The position numbers were made by a program, and so were the translations under genes. Below the pieces are notes generated by a model. That model was not told where the DNA came from and ran no database searches. It worked only from the letters and a program-made list of their open reading frames with translations. 32,381 nt of DNA from an uncultured Alphaproteobacteria bacterium (GTDB lineage Bacteria > Pseudomonadota > Alphaproteobacteria > RF32 > CAG-239): the NCBI GenBank assembly GCA_934271195.1, contig CAKQRB010000041.1, positions 1 to 32,381 on the forward strand, given 5' to 3'. Positions 1-7,515 of the stretch are shown piece by piece; within the stretch, counting starts at the first letter, position 1, and every line of letters starts with the position of its first letter.

Positions 1-31
1 GCATGCTTGCAGTCAAAGAAATATCAGCCAT
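1..31 (-). CDS. Flagellin, N-terminal fragment cut by the window edge
   Basis: Only the first ten codons lie in the window, read leftwards. They give MADISLTASM, which matches the conserved start of alphaproteobacterial flagellins (MAD-[IV]-[ST]-L-[ST]-A-S/A-...). A good ribosome binding site GGAG lies at 39-42, seven bases before the ATG. A promoter and a roughly 70-base leader precede it. Flagellin is the secreted subunit of the flagellar filament. Having flbT immediately upstream supports the call, because FlbT controls flagellin mRNA in Caulobacter. Ten residues cannot exclude a different protein, but start, ribosome binding site and neighbours all agree. Confidence 0.72.
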   Translation of the reverse strand, partial: MADISLTASM

Positions 32-109
32 TTTTTTTCTCCAATTCTTTGGAACACATAATGTGTCAGGTTAAAACCATGTGATTGTTTTTCTAACAAT
101 ACAGAGTTT

Positions 110-139
110 ACTATATCATAAAATTTAGGTCACTGTCAA
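110..139 (-). promoter_or_regulatory. Sigma-70-like promoter and leader of the flagellin gene
   Basis: On the minus strand a perfect -35 TTGACA (134-139) is followed after 18 bases by TATAGT (110-115). Transcription would start near 103 and leave a leader of about 70 bases before the flagellin ATG at 31. Within the leader, ATTGTT (84-89) and AACAAT (95-100) on the plus strand can form a 6-bp hairpin with a 5-base loop. Many alphaproteobacterial flagellins use sigma-54 or sigma-28 promoters; I found no convincing match to either here. The rest of 140-307 holds no gene. It contains only a 7-bp inverted repeat (213-219 with 228-234). Confidence 0.4.
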
Positions 140-307
140 CTCAAATTTTCTTCTGATGCTTGTCGATATAAGCTTTTATCAAGATATTTCAAGTCTATAG
201 CGCTAAAATTATTTTTCCGCATTCAGACGGAAAATCTAATCTGTTTGAAAGGATACCCTGTATTTATTAATATATACCTAATATCTACGAGGGTTGATAA
301 CAGATAT

Positions 308-336
308 AAAAAAAGACCCTTTAAAGTAAGGGTCTT
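308..336 (-). terminator. Rho-independent terminator of the flbT unit
   Basis: The arms 313-321 and 328-336 form a 9-bp perfect stem (AAGACCCTT with AAGGGTCTT) with a 6-base loop. On the minus strand the stem is followed by a run of T (308-312). It lies 24 bases beyond the stop of the 39-aa ORF, so it separates the flbT unit from the flagellin promoter. Confidence 0.85.
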
Positions 337-359
337 GTCACAAAAAACTTTAAAACGGC

Positions 360-479
360 TTATTCAGGTTCGCCGCTCAGTGTCTTGCCGAAAAATTCGG
401 TTTCTTTTTCCACAAGCTTGCCGGCGCATTTGATTGCAGCGTAATACTCGTTTTTCAAAATATTTTCGCTCAGCGGCAT
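360..479 (-). CDS. Small 39-residue protein coupled to flbT, unknown function
   Basis: A short ORF starts at ATG 477-479, three bases after the flbT stop (TAA at 483-485), and ends with TAA at 360-362, just before the terminator. The product starts MPLSENILKN and is rich in Lys and Glu, with one Cys and no membrane segment. I do not recognise it. Its first residues MPL are the same as those of FlbT, which may be chance. In several alphaproteobacteria the partner of flbT is flaF, whose product is over 100 aa; this ORF does not resemble FlaF. The tight spacing and shared terminator make a real coding gene likely. Confidence 0.6.
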   Translation of the reverse strand: MPLSENILKNEYYAAIKCAGKLVEKETEFFGKTLSGEPE

Positions 480-482
480 GAT

Positions 483-761
483 TTACGGAATCAGACTCGG
501 CGCGGCGTTTTGCAAATCGCGGACATATTCCACATAAAGATTCTGCAGTTCTTTGTTGCCTTTTTCCAAATACATTTGCTGAACAACAAAATAAACACGT
601 TTGGACGGGGTGTTAGCCTCTTTTTCCCGCATAATGAATTTTTCGCGCAAGATAGGAACGTTACCGTCAATATAAAAGCGGGTTCTTTCTCCGTCGTTGG
701 TAATCAGGGACGCGCCGATAATAATACTCTCGTGCGGTTTCAGTTCAATTTTCAAAGGCAT
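483..761 (-). CDS. flbT: FlbT, post-transcriptional regulator of flagellin
   Basis: The 92-aa product begins MPLKIELKPHESIIIGA and continues with a PILREKFIM stretch and a TPSKRVYFVVQQMYL stretch, all typical of FlbT. In Caulobacter FlbT binds the 5' leader of flagellin mRNA and promotes its decay until the hook is finished. Length is at the short end for the family (about 90-140 aa); the C-terminus is compact. A good ribosome binding site (AAGGAGA) precedes the ATG. The gene heads a two-gene unit that ends at the terminator at 308-336, with flagellin next on the same strand. A palindrome TTAATC-TAAT-GATTAA (798-813) lies in its upstream region. Confidence 0.9.
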   Translation of the reverse strand: MPLKIELKPHESIIIGASLITNDGERTRFYIDGNVPILREKFIMREKEANTPSKRVYFVVQQMYLEKGNKELQNLYVEYVRDLQNAAPSLIP

Positions 762-797
762 ATCGTTCTCCTTACGGTGTTATTTTAAGCCTGATGC

Positions 798-813
798 TTA
801 ATCTAATGATTAA
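798..813. promoter_or_regulatory. Palindrome between flbT and the TerB-like gene
   Basis: TTAATC (798-803) and GATTAA (808-813) are perfect inverted arms around TAAT, in the intergenic region shared by two divergent genes. It could be an operator. The TTAA ends recall CtrA half-sites, but the spacing is 8 rather than the usual 7, so no CtrA assignment is made. Confidence 0.2.
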
Positions 814-838
814 TAAATTATAATAAAATTATTTTTTT

Positions 839-867
839 TTGCAAATCTTTATTTTATTTGTTATAAG
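839..867 (+). promoter_or_regulatory. Promoter of the TerB-like gene and uup
   Basis: TTGCAA (839-844) and TATAAG (862-867) are separated by exactly 17 bases. The inferred start near 874 gives a short leader of about 28 bases before the ATG at 902. Confidence 0.55.
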
Positions 868-901
868 GTAAACTTAGTTTTATCAAATAAAGAGAAGAAA
901 T

Positions 902-1318
902 ATGAATCAAGCGCTTGATGCCTGGAACGAAAACGACAAACAAACATACCTTTCCGCTTTGTCTTATGTGCTGTCTGCCGGAGATACCAAAAGCGAGCAA
1001 CGCCGCGCGTTTATAAAGAATAAGGCGCGCGAAGTCAAAATCCCGCTGGCTCAGATAAAAAAGGTCAGAACACCGGAAGACCTGATTGCCATGCTGGAAA
1101 AAATCGACAGTATAAAAATAAAACGTTTTATTGCCCGTGATATGATTCTGATGACCCTTGCCGACCATGACCTGACCGATTCTGAAATGCGCAATATTTA
1201 TGACATTTGCACCGCTGTCGACATAAAGTCGGAAAAAGTGGACGACTTTTTTCTGTGGGCAGCCCGCGGGCTGGAATGGCAAGTTGACGGCAACCGTCTG
1301 GTTGAGGAAGATATTTAG
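902..1318 (+). CDS. TerB-like helical protein
   Basis: A 138-aa soluble, mostly helical protein with no signal peptide. The segment from about residue 75 onward (FIARDMILMTLADHDLTDSE) resembles the TerB fold, in which two paired helical repeats each carry an acidic D-x-x-[LM]-[ST]-x-x-E motif that can bind metal. TerB was named for tellurite resistance clusters, but stand-alone TerB-like proteins are widespread and mostly uncharacterised. There are no other ter genes here, so no tellurite role is implied. It is 15 bases ahead of the ABC-F gene and likely shares its transcript from the promoter at 839-867. The family call is moderate; the gene itself is secure. Confidence 0.6.
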   Translation: MNQALDAWNENDKQTYLSALSYVLSAGDTKSEQRRAFIKNKAREVKIPLAQIKKVRTPEDLIAMLEKIDSIKIKRFIARDMILMTLADHDLTDSEMRNIYDICTAVDIKSEKVDDFFLWAARGLEWQVDGNRLVEEDI

Positions 1319-1333
1319 TTTTCTGGTGTTCCC

Positions 1334-3145
1334 ATGGCCGAAGCTCCGATTTATACCATAAAAGGCGCCGCGCTCAGTTTTGGCGCCAATCAATTGTTCA
1401 GTAATGTTGACTTATATATCAACCGCGGCGATAAAATCTCGCTAGTCGGGCGTAACGGTTCAGGAAAATCGACCTTGTTAAAAGTCATTTCCGGCGTTAT
1501 TGAAGCCGACTCGGGCGAAATATTTATCCAGCCCGGCGTCAAAATCTCTTATATGCCGCAGGAACCTGATTTTTCAGGTTACCAGACACTGCGCGACGTG
1601 GTAAAATCCGGCCTGCCGCAAAATGACGAGAACTTGGATTATAAGGCCGATATTCTGATTGCCGAATTCGGAATTGCCGAATCGCAGCATCCGGAACAGT
1701 CTTCCGGCGGCGAGCGGCGAAAAGCTGCTCTGGCCAAAGCTTTAATCGGCGAACCCGACATTTTGCTACTTGACGAGCCGACCAACCATCTGGACATTGC
1801 CACGATTGAAAAACTTGAAAGAATTATCAAAAATTTTGCCGGCGCCGTCGTATTGATTTCGCATGACAGGATGTTTTTGAGCAATGTATCGCAGACGACA
1901 TTCTGGCTCGACCGCGGCATTCTCCGTCGCAACAACAAAGGTTTTAAGTTCTTTGAAGAATGGTTGACACAGGTGATTGATCAGGAAATCATTGAGCAGA
2001 AATACCTGAACAAAAAAATTGAGGAAGAAACCGAATGGCTGCACAAAGGCGTGACTGCCCGCCGCAAACGCAACATGGGCAGGCTGCGGCGCTTGCAACA
2101 GCTACGGCAGGAGCGTAAAGAGCAGATTAAGCAGATTGGCAGCGTTAACCTAAACGTGGAAGAAGGCGATTTTCGCTCCAAAATGGTGATTGAGGCCAAA
2201 CATCTGTACAAGGCGTTCGGCAACCGCGAAATTGTAAAAGACTTTTCCACCCGCATTATCAAAGGCAACAAAATCGGCATCGTCGGGCCGAATGGCGCCG
2301 GAAAAACCACGCTGATTAAACTCCTGACCAAAAGACTCGACCCCGACGCGGGAACAGTCAGAATCGGCAAAAACCTTGAAGAAGTTTATTTTGACCAAAA
2401 CCGCATGACGCTGGATTTGAAAAAGACATTGTGGCAAACCCTGTGCGACAAAGGCGACCATATTTTTGTGCATGGTCAATATCGTCATGTGGTGGCTTAT
2501 CTGAAAGATTTTCTGTTTCGCCCCGATCAGGCAAATTGTCCGGTCGCGGCGCTTTCCGGCGGCGAGAAAAACCGCCTGATGCTGGCGGTGTCTCTGGCCA
2601 AGCCGTCAAACTTTCTGGTCTTGGACGAGCCGACCAACGATTTGGACATGGATACGCTGGATTTGTTACAGGAAGTACTGGACGATTATCAGGGCACGGT
2701 TCTGATTGTCAGCCATGACCGCGATTTTCTTGACCGCGTTGTCAGCTCGGTGATTTATATGAAAGGTGACGGGACGGTTTATGAACACGCCGGCAGCTAT
2801 TCGGACTTGTTGCAAAAGTTGCGGGAAAAAGCCGAGCGAATGCCGGAGAAAAAAACTGCCGTCAAAAAAACTGAAAAAACATCGGAGCCGGAAAATAAAA
2901 AAGCGCAAAAACTGAGTTATAAACAGCAACGCCTGCTGGAAGTCCTGCCGCAGGAAATCGCCAAGGCCGAAGAGGCTATCGGCGCTTGTGAGGAGGAATT
3001 GTCGAATCCGGACTTATACGCCAAAAATCCCGCCCGTTTTGCAGAATTGAGCGCCAAGCTGACAGAGCTGCAAAAAGAAATCGAAAATAAGGAAAACGAG
3101 TGGCTGGAAATCCAAATGTTCAAAGAAGAATTGGAAAACGGCTAG
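1334..3145 (+). CDS. uup: ABC-F family ATPase, Uup type
   Basis: The 603-aa protein carries two ABC ATPase domains and no membrane segments, as in ABC-F proteins. Domain 1 has Walker A GRNGSGKS (39-46), signature SSGGERRK (about 123-130) and Walker B with DEPTNHLD (143-154). Domain 2 has GPNGAGKT (318-325), LSGGEKNR (about 407) and a second DEPTND. A charged linker of about 80 residues rich in Lys and Arg joins them. The C-terminal tail from about 500 is Lys/Glu-rich and predicted coiled coil, the mark of Uup. Uup-like proteins act on ribosomes or branched DNA and limit precise transposon excision. No clear Shine-Dalgarno precedes the ATG, so it may be translated by coupling from the upstream gene. 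Confidence 0.88.
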   Translation: MAEAPIYTIKGAALSFGANQLFSNVDLYINRGDKISLVGRNGSGKSTLLKVISGVIEADSGEIFIQPGVKISYMPQEPDFSGYQTLRDVVKSGLPQNDENLDYKADILIAEFGIAESQHPEQSSGGERRKAALAKALIGEPDILLLDEPTNHLDIATIEKLERIIKNFAGAVVLISHDRMFLSNVSQTTFWLDRGILRRNNKGFKFFEEWLTQVIDQEIIEQKYLNKKIEEETEWLHKGVTARRKRNMGRLRRLQQLRQERKEQIKQIGSVNLNVEEGDFRSKMVIEAKHLYKAFGNREIVKDFSTRIIKGNKIGIVGPNGAGKTTLIKLLTKRLDPDAGTVRIGKNLEEVYFDQNRMTLDLKKTLWQTLCDKGDHIFVHGQYRHVVAYLKDFLFRPDQANCPVAALSGGEKNRLMLAVSLAKPSNFLVLDEPTNDLDMDTLDLLQEVLDDYQGTVLIVSHDRDFLDRVVSSVIYMKGDGTVYEHAGSYSDLLQKLREKAERMPEKKTAVKKTEKTSEPENKKAQKLSYKQQRLLEVLPQEIAKAEEAIGACEEELSNPDLYAKNPARFAELSAKLTELQKEIENKENEWLEIQMFKEELENG

Positions 3146-3310
3146 AAAATCCGCTTGCAAATTTTTGGCAATACAAATACGCGGATACTCGTAGTCATGA
3201 AATTGACTGCGCTGTTTCAAAAACATCTTTAGGTTATCTGCATATTGGCGAAGCTATTCTCGAGGAACTTTGGAAAGAGGGAATAAAAAGACGAAAGTAA
3301 AGAAAAAACA
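3146..3310. other. Intergenic stretch with no supported gene
   Basis: This gap between the ABC-F gene and the hairpin at 3311 has an open frame overlapping the end of uup, ending in LGYLHIGEAILEELWKEGIK just before 3300. It has no start with a ribosome binding site and I recognise no family. It could be the remnant of a small gene. Confidence 0.3.
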
Positions 3311-3338
3311 AAGGCGGGAAAAAATATCCCGCCTTTTT
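3311..3338. terminator. Bidirectional terminator between uup and the 62-aa gene
   Basis: AAGGCGGGA (3311-3319) pairs perfectly with TCCCGCCTT (3327-3335) across a 7-base loop. A T run follows on the plus strand and a T-rich stretch follows on the minus strand. It ends both the uup transcript and the minus-strand gene at 3349. Confidence 0.8.
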
Positions 3339-3348
3339 ATTGCACATT

Positions 3349-3537
3349 TTACGGCAATTCTTTTTCAACATAAGTGCCGTCACTGTGGATTTCGATATGA
3401 TCCAAATTCTGGCGGGCAACATAGTTTCCGGTTTTGTGCATGGCTTCGTTCACGCTTTCGGCCAGATAGTTGTCATACACCCATTTGCCGCCATAAGCCA
3501 AACCGGCCAGAATTATCAGATATACAATCAATTTCAT
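3349..3537 (-). CDS. Small exported or membrane-anchored protein, unknown function
   Basis: The 62-aa product begins MKLIVYLIILAGLAYGGKW, a single hydrophobic N-terminal segment of about 17 residues, followed by a polar tail of about 40 residues ending in KELP. It could be a signal anchor, or a signal peptide cut near AYG. The start at 3537 is preferred over an in-frame ATG at 3552 because AGGAGA lies seven bases before it, and that sequence would otherwise fall inside the coding region. It is a single-gene unit bounded by the terminator at 3311-3338. I do not recognise a family. Confidence 0.65.
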   Translation of the reverse strand: MKLIVYLIILAGLAYGGKWVYDNYLAESVNEAMHKTGNYVARQNLDHIEIHSDGTYVEKELP

Positions 3538-3595
3538 GTTTTTTCTCCTCATTATCGATATTTCTTTTTAGCTCAAAATAGTAAAAAAATGTTTA

Positions 3596-3624
3596 TTGAC
3601 GGAAAACTTAATATATGCTATTTT
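3596..3624 (+). promoter_or_regulatory. Candidate promoter of the 181-aa gene
   Basis: TTGACG (3596-3601), a 17-base spacer and TATTTT (3619-3624). The -10 is weak, but the -35 and spacing are good, and the inferred start lies about 40 bases before the ATG at 3670. Confidence 0.4.
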
Positions 3625-3669
3625 TTATATGTTATAAATTTTTATGTTTCATCAAAAAAATAAATTATT

Positions 3670-4215
3670 ATGAAGTACGAAGACAAAATATTTTGGCTGA
3701 AAGAATGTTCCGGATTGCCGCAAGAAAAAATAATGAAATATGTTGCAATTCTTGACAAGCTGGAACAGCAAAAACAAGCAATGTCACAAGAACAGATTAT
3801 AGCTTATGCTGCAAAAATCCGTCCGGTTCTTTTTGGTTCAAACGGCGAAGTTAGTATTTGTCCGAAAGAAAATGACAAAGAGCTTTACTGGCTAAAAAGC
3901 ACGCCCATTGCTACAACCAGCTGCACGTTTAAACCTGAAGTAATTGTAAAAGCCGAGGGATTGAAAGAGATTGGCAGAATCGAATCTTATCATTCTTATG
4001 GCGGATATTACGGCTTTTTACGCCCTTCGGCCGATGAAGCAATTTATCAATGTCCCAAAGAGATATTGGATAAGGCCTGCGCCTTTGCCTTTGTGACACC
4101 AACCCTCGACATTCGGACAATCTACAATTCCAATCTGGATTTGCACAGGTTAACCACGATTTATTTTGAGGGAATCGTGCCGCCGGAAATTGCCAATGAT
4201 CCGATTAAATGGTAA
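3670..4215 (+). CDS. Hypothetical protein, 181 aa
   Basis: A soluble protein without signal peptide or membrane segment. The N-terminal 50 residues are Lys/Gln-rich and look helical (EKIMKYVAILDKLEQQKQAM). The middle holds a Gly/Tyr-rich stretch (SYHSYGGYYGFLRPSADE, about residues 107-124) followed by a YQCPKEIL segment. It contains four Cys. I do not recognise a family. It has its own candidate promoter and a strong terminator a few bases after the stop, so it is probably a single-gene unit. Base composition is similar to that of its neighbours. Confidence 0.7.
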   Translation: MKYEDKIFWLKECSGLPQEKIMKYVAILDKLEQQKQAMSQEQIIAYAAKIRPVLFGSNGEVSICPKENDKELYWLKSTPIATTSCTFKPEVIVKAEGLKEIGRIESYHSYGGYYGFLRPSADEAIYQCPKEILDKACAFAFVTPTLDIRTIYNSNLDLHRLTTIYFEGIVPPEIANDPIKW

Positions 4216-4220
4216 AATGA

Positions 4221-4253
4221 AAAAAGATGCTTTTATTATAAAAGCATCTTTTT
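4221..4253. terminator. Bidirectional terminator between convergent genes
   Basis: A perfect 15-bp hairpin (arms 4221-4235 and 4239-4253) with a 3-base loop and A/T-rich ends that give a U tract on either strand. It lies between the convergent stops at 4215 and 4256. Confidence 0.85.
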
Positions 4254-4255
4254 TA

Positions 4256-5059
4256 TTACCTCTCGCGGCCGGAACGGGAATTATCATATTCCAGCAGGCG
4301 GGCGACATTCTGCTCGATTTCGGGATCAAGCTCCTGCCGCAATCTTTGCGACGGCTGGTATTTGCCTGCCGAATTTAACAGATTATCCAATATTTCAAGC
4401 GGATTTTTGCCAGCCTGCAATTGTTGTCTGGTCATCTCGTTGGCCAAAGACTGAACAACGGCATTGCGAAACGCTTCCTGCGCCGAATCGCGGCTTTTTT
4501 CTTCTTTTATTCTTTCTTTTTCAGTATATTTGCGATGGAATCGAGCAAATTCGTAAATCGGGTCACCGCCGCGTTGAAATCCGCTCAATCCGGTCAGGCG
4601 CGTTTTTTCATCAATCAGTGCCGAAATTCCCAAGCCCTCGCGGTCACGATAAATCTTCCAATCTTCTATGATTTCCGGATAAACCGAGGCATCGACGTCA
4701 GCGGGATGAATGCGGCCGAAATCTATCATCTTTGTATGTTCGTCAGCCTGATAAACATTAATATTTTCAATAAAAAACTCTCTGGTTTCGCGGTTGCGCC
4801 GCGCCGGATTGACCACTGCCTGCGATAAGCACAGCGCTACCAACGCGATTTTGAACTCCTGCGAAGCCATGTAATTGAGTTTGCGCGGATCACGCATGAC
4901 TTCCGAATCTTTTAAGACCTGATTAATGCAATAGTTATGCAGATTTTTCAGGGCGGCAAGCTGGGAATAGCCCATAGGAACGTTGGACGCAATATCCGTT
5001 GATGCCGCTTTTTCTATAATAGAGTGAATTGCCTGTTGTAACTTTTTGTTATCATTCAT
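4256..5059 (-). CDS. Hypothetical protein, 267 aa
   Basis: A soluble, charged and largely helical protein with no signal peptide or membrane segment. The region 60-110 (RKLNYMASQEFKIALVALCL and following) is hydrophobic-helical. The last third is rich in Arg, Glu and Gln (RKYTEKERIKEEKSRDSAQE) and may form a coiled coil. The extreme C-terminus is Arg-rich. I do not recognise a family. AGGAAAGG lies seven bases before the ATG, and a near-consensus promoter lies just upstream, so the start is well supported. It appears to be a single-gene unit ending at the hairpin at 4221-4253. Confidence 0.75.
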   Translation of the reverse strand: MNDNKKLQQAIHSIIEKAASTDIASNVPMGYSQLAALKNLHNYCINQVLKDSEVMRDPRKLNYMASQEFKIALVALCLSQAVVNPARRNRETREFFIENINVYQADEHTKMIDFGRIHPADVDASVYPEIIEDWKIYRDREGLGISALIDEKTRLTGLSGFQRGGDPIYEFARFHRKYTEKERIKEEKSRDSAQEAFRNAVVQSLANEMTRQQLQAGKNPLEILDNLLNSAGKYQPSQRLRQELDPEIEQNVARLLEYDNSRSGRER

Positions 5060-5084
5060 TACAAAACCTTTCCTGTTTGTTCGG

Positions 5085-5113
5085 ATTATAGCACAGAAGT
5101 CCTTGCATTTCCA
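5085..5113 (-). promoter_or_regulatory. Promoter of the 267-aa hypothetical gene
   Basis: On the minus strand TGGAAA (5108-5113) is followed after 17 bases by a perfect TATAAT (5085-5090), which also carries a TG three bases upstream (extended -10). The inferred leader is about 20 bases. Confidence 0.6.
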
Positions 5114-5187
5114 TAGGAAAAATCATTAACAAAATCACTTTTTATACCCAATAATACCCCCAATATTTATATTTCTTAATTAAGTTA

Positions 5188-5216
5188 TTGATTTATTAAT
5201 TCTTTTTGAATAGACT
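5188..5216 (+). promoter_or_regulatory. Candidate promoter of the outer-membrane protein gene
   Basis: TTGATT (5188-5193), a 17-base spacer and TAGACT (5211-5216). A start near 5223 lies beyond the upstream in-frame start candidate at 5206, which supports translation from 5287. Confidence 0.4.
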
Positions 5217-5286
5217 ACAGACATCATATTTTCGTACATCAGAACGAGGTATGACTAAAAAAGAAAACTACGTAAGGAGATCCTTT

Positions 5287-6105
5287 ATGAATTATAGAAC
5301 TGTTTTATTGGCTTCAGCTGCCGTTATGTTTGCAACTGCCGCTTCTGCTAAAGATATTACCAACCCGTTTTATCTGCCGGAACAAGGTAAAGTTCTGTCC
5401 GATACTTCTATCGAAACTTCCCGCCTGAATGGAAAACATGGCGAAGGCAATGTTTACAAAGGTTTGTATGCCAATGAAGAAATTACCTATGGTATTTCTG
5501 ACAATTTATCCGTTTTCGGTTCTATCGGCAACGAATTTGACGGTAAAAAATTCTCTAACGGCAAATACAACAATGATCACAACTTTGATTATACCGTTGG
5601 CGCTAAATACAATATGCAGGCAGGCAACTGGCTGGCTCAGGCAGGCGCTTCTTATTATACATTCAATCCGAAGAGCTGGTATGGCCACAGAGACAATGAC
5701 AGCAGATGGTTTAAAGAACTGGCTGCCGAAGTAAAATTGGGCTATGATTTGTGCAACGGTTGGACACCGTATACTTCTTTCACCGCTACCAGTGTTATCG
5801 ATCAGGCTAACCGCCCGATGAACTATTCTTGGTTTGCCGGCGTTCACAAAGGAGATGCTAAATACTCTTTGGATGCTGGTATTCGTTATGACTTCAACAC
5901 TGATGGCGATGCTGAAATCATTAAAAATGAATTTGAAGAAAACAAACACAATACTAACCTGTGGTACCTGCAAGCTGAAGCAAACTATTTCGTTAAAGAA
6001 AACGTTGCTCTCGGTATCTATGGCGACTACTATCTGGGTGGCAGCTACAACGATGACATCGACTACGATTACACCGCTGGTCTGCAAGCTAAAGTTTTGT
6101 TCTAA
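5287..6105 (+). CDS. Secreted beta-barrel outer-membrane protein, unknown subtype
   Basis: The 272-aa product starts MNYRTVLLASAAVMFATAASA, a classical Sec signal peptide with AxA cleavage near residue 21. The mature part shows alternating polar/aromatic stretches (YGISDNLSVFGSIGN, DYTVGAKYNMQAGNWLAQAG, WYLQAEANYFVKENVALGIY) and ends in KVLF, with a terminal Phe as expected for an outer-membrane barrel recognised by the BAM complex. About ten to twelve strands can be guessed. Loops are rich in Asp, Asn and Gly. The start at 5287 follows AAGGAGA at a good distance; longer in-frame starts would precede the inferred transcription start. Flanking promoter and terminator make it monocistronic. Strong codon bias suggests high expression. 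Confidence 0.75.
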   Translation: MNYRTVLLASAAVMFATAASAKDITNPFYLPEQGKVLSDTSIETSRLNGKHGEGNVYKGLYANEEITYGISDNLSVFGSIGNEFDGKKFSNGKYNNDHNFDYTVGAKYNMQAGNWLAQAGASYYTFNPKSWYGHRDNDSRWFKELAAEVKLGYDLCNGWTPYTSFTATSVIDQANRPMNYSWFAGVHKGDAKYSLDAGIRYDFNTDGDAEIIKNEFEENKHNTNLWYLQAEANYFVKENVALGIYGDYYLGGSYNDDIDYDYTAGLQAKVLF

Positions 6106-6127
6106 TTTTAACGAACAAATCTTTGAC

Positions 6128-6160
6128 GGGGTTCCTTTTTATAAGGAGCCCCTTTTTTTT
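6128..6160 (+). terminator. Terminator of the outer-membrane protein gene
   Basis: Arms 6128-6137 and 6143-6152 form a 10-bp stem containing one G-U pair, followed directly by eight T (6153-6160). It lies 22 bases beyond the stop. Confidence 0.88.
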
Positions 6161-6266
6161 GAGATTTTTTTGCAATTATTTTGAACTTTTTTGATATTTA
6201 TATCGTTTATTATTATGTGTGGAAATTTTGCATTAAAGATTTTATAAAGAAAAGCAGATAAAATTA

Positions 6267-6281
6267 GTTAAAATATTTAAC
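6267..6281. promoter_or_regulatory. Operator-like palindrome upstream of macA
   Basis: GTTAAA (6267-6272) and TTTAAC (6276-6281) are perfect inverted arms around ATA, 37 bases before the macA start. It could be a binding site for a regulator of the efflux operon. No such regulator is encoded beside it. Confidence 0.25.
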
Positions 6282-6318
6282 CAGAACGCAAAATAATAAA
6301 AAACAACAGAGAAAAACG

Positions 6319-7515
6319 ATGGACAAAGTTAGGACGCTTATAAAAAAGAACAGAAGGCTTTTGATTTTTGCTTTTATTGTTATTATCGGTTTTTATCTTT
6401 ATTCCGATTTTTTTAAGGAAAAGGACAGTGTTTCCTATATTACGGAGCCGGTCAAGCGTCAGGATATTCAAAAAGTTGTAAATGCAACCGGCGAAGTCAG
6501 AGCCAGTGAACTGGTGACCGTCGGCGCTCAGGCTTCCGGCAAGATTGAAAAGCTTCATGTTTCAATCGGTCAAAACGTTAAGAAAGGCGATTTGATTGCA
6601 GAAATTGATTCCACTACCCAGCAAAACGACGTGGACATCAACAAAGCCAAGCTTAACAGTTATCAGGCTCAGCTCAAAGCCGCAAAAATTTCTTTGGATA
6701 TTGCCGAAAAACAATACAACAGAACGCTGACTCTGAAAAAACGCAACGCCGCATCGGTTGAAGACCTTGAAAATGCAGAAGATGCTTTTGAAGCGGCCAA
6801 AGCCAAAGTGACCGAGCTCGAATCGTCAATCAAAGAAACGGAAATTTCTTTGAGCACGGCAGAAACCAATCTCGGATATACAAAAATTACGGCGCCTCTT
6901 GACGGTACAATCGTTTCCATTCCGGTCAAAGAAGGCCAAACCGTCAATGCGGCCATGAACACGCCGACCATTGTTCAGATTGCGGATTTGAGTCAGATGG
7001 AAATTCTTATAGAAATATCGGAAGGCGATATCGGTAACATTAAGCCCGGCGTACGGGTAACCTATTCTGTTCTGGCCAATCTGACAGATGTTTTTGAGAC
7101 AACTCTGCAATCCATTGATCCGGGGCTGACGCTTTTGACTAACGGCGAATACACCGAGGTTGTGGAATCGAGCGAAGCAATTTATTACTACGGCCGTCTG
7201 AATGTTCCTAATCCGGACGGGGTATTGAGAATCGGCATGACAACGCAAAACGTGATTTATGTCGAGCATGCCGACAACGTGCTGACAGTTCCGGTAACGG
7301 CCGTAAAGAACGAAGGTAAAGACAAATATGTGGAAATCCTAACGCCGCAGGGCGTGATGAAGTGCACAATCACAACAGGAGTATCTGACGGTCTGAATAT
7401 TGAAGTTACGGACGGCGTAGCCGAGGGAGATGAGGTGATTATCGCCCGTCTGTCATCTGCCGAAATCTCAGACAAGGCCTCGAGTACCAAGATGAGAGGC
7501 CCGAGGAGGTTCTAG
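6319..7515 (+). CDS. macA: MacA-like periplasmic adaptor of a tripartite efflux pump
   Basis: A 398-aa membrane-fusion protein. An N-terminal membrane anchor (LLIFAFIVIIGFYLYSDFF, about residues 14-32) is followed by a biotinyl-lipoyl half (VGAQASGKIEKLHVSIGQNV). Next comes a long alpha-helical hairpin with heptad-like Lys/Ala/Glu repeats (about 95-175), the second lipoyl half (LGYTKITAPLDGTIVSI) and a beta-barrel domain. This is the order in MacA. The protein bridges the MacB inner-membrane ATPase and a TolC-type outer-membrane channel. The stop is directly abutted by the macB start. The operon has no clear sigma-70 promoter; a palindrome lies at 6267-6281. Confidence 0.88.
   Translation: MDKVRTLIKKNRRLLIFAFIVIIGFYLYSDFFKEKDSVSYITEPVKRQDIQKVVNATGEVRASELVTVGAQASGKIEKLHVSIGQNVKKGDLIAEIDSTTQQNDVDINKAKLNSYQAQLKAAKISLDIAEKQYNRTLTLKKRNAASVEDLENAEDAFEAAKAKVTELESSIKETEISLSTAETNLGYTKITAPLDGTIVSIPVKEGQTVNAAMNTPTIVQIADLSQMEILIEISEGDIGNIKPGVRVTYSVLANLTDVFETTLQSIDPGLTLLTNGEYTEVVESSEAIYYYGRLNVPNPDGVLRIGMTTQNVIYVEHADNVLTVPVTAVKNEGKDKYVEILTPQGVMKCTITTGVSDGLNIEVTDGVAEGDEVIIARLSSAEISDKASSTKMRGPRRF

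Noticed and set aside
798..813. CtrA box ahead of flbT
   Set aside because: The TTAA half-sites are spaced by eight bases instead of seven, and the gene order does not require CtrA. Recorded only as a palindrome.
854..1393. 179-codon minus-strand open frame opposite the TerB-like gene
   Set aside because: It is the antisense of two well-supported genes, has no ribosome binding site and no recognisable content.
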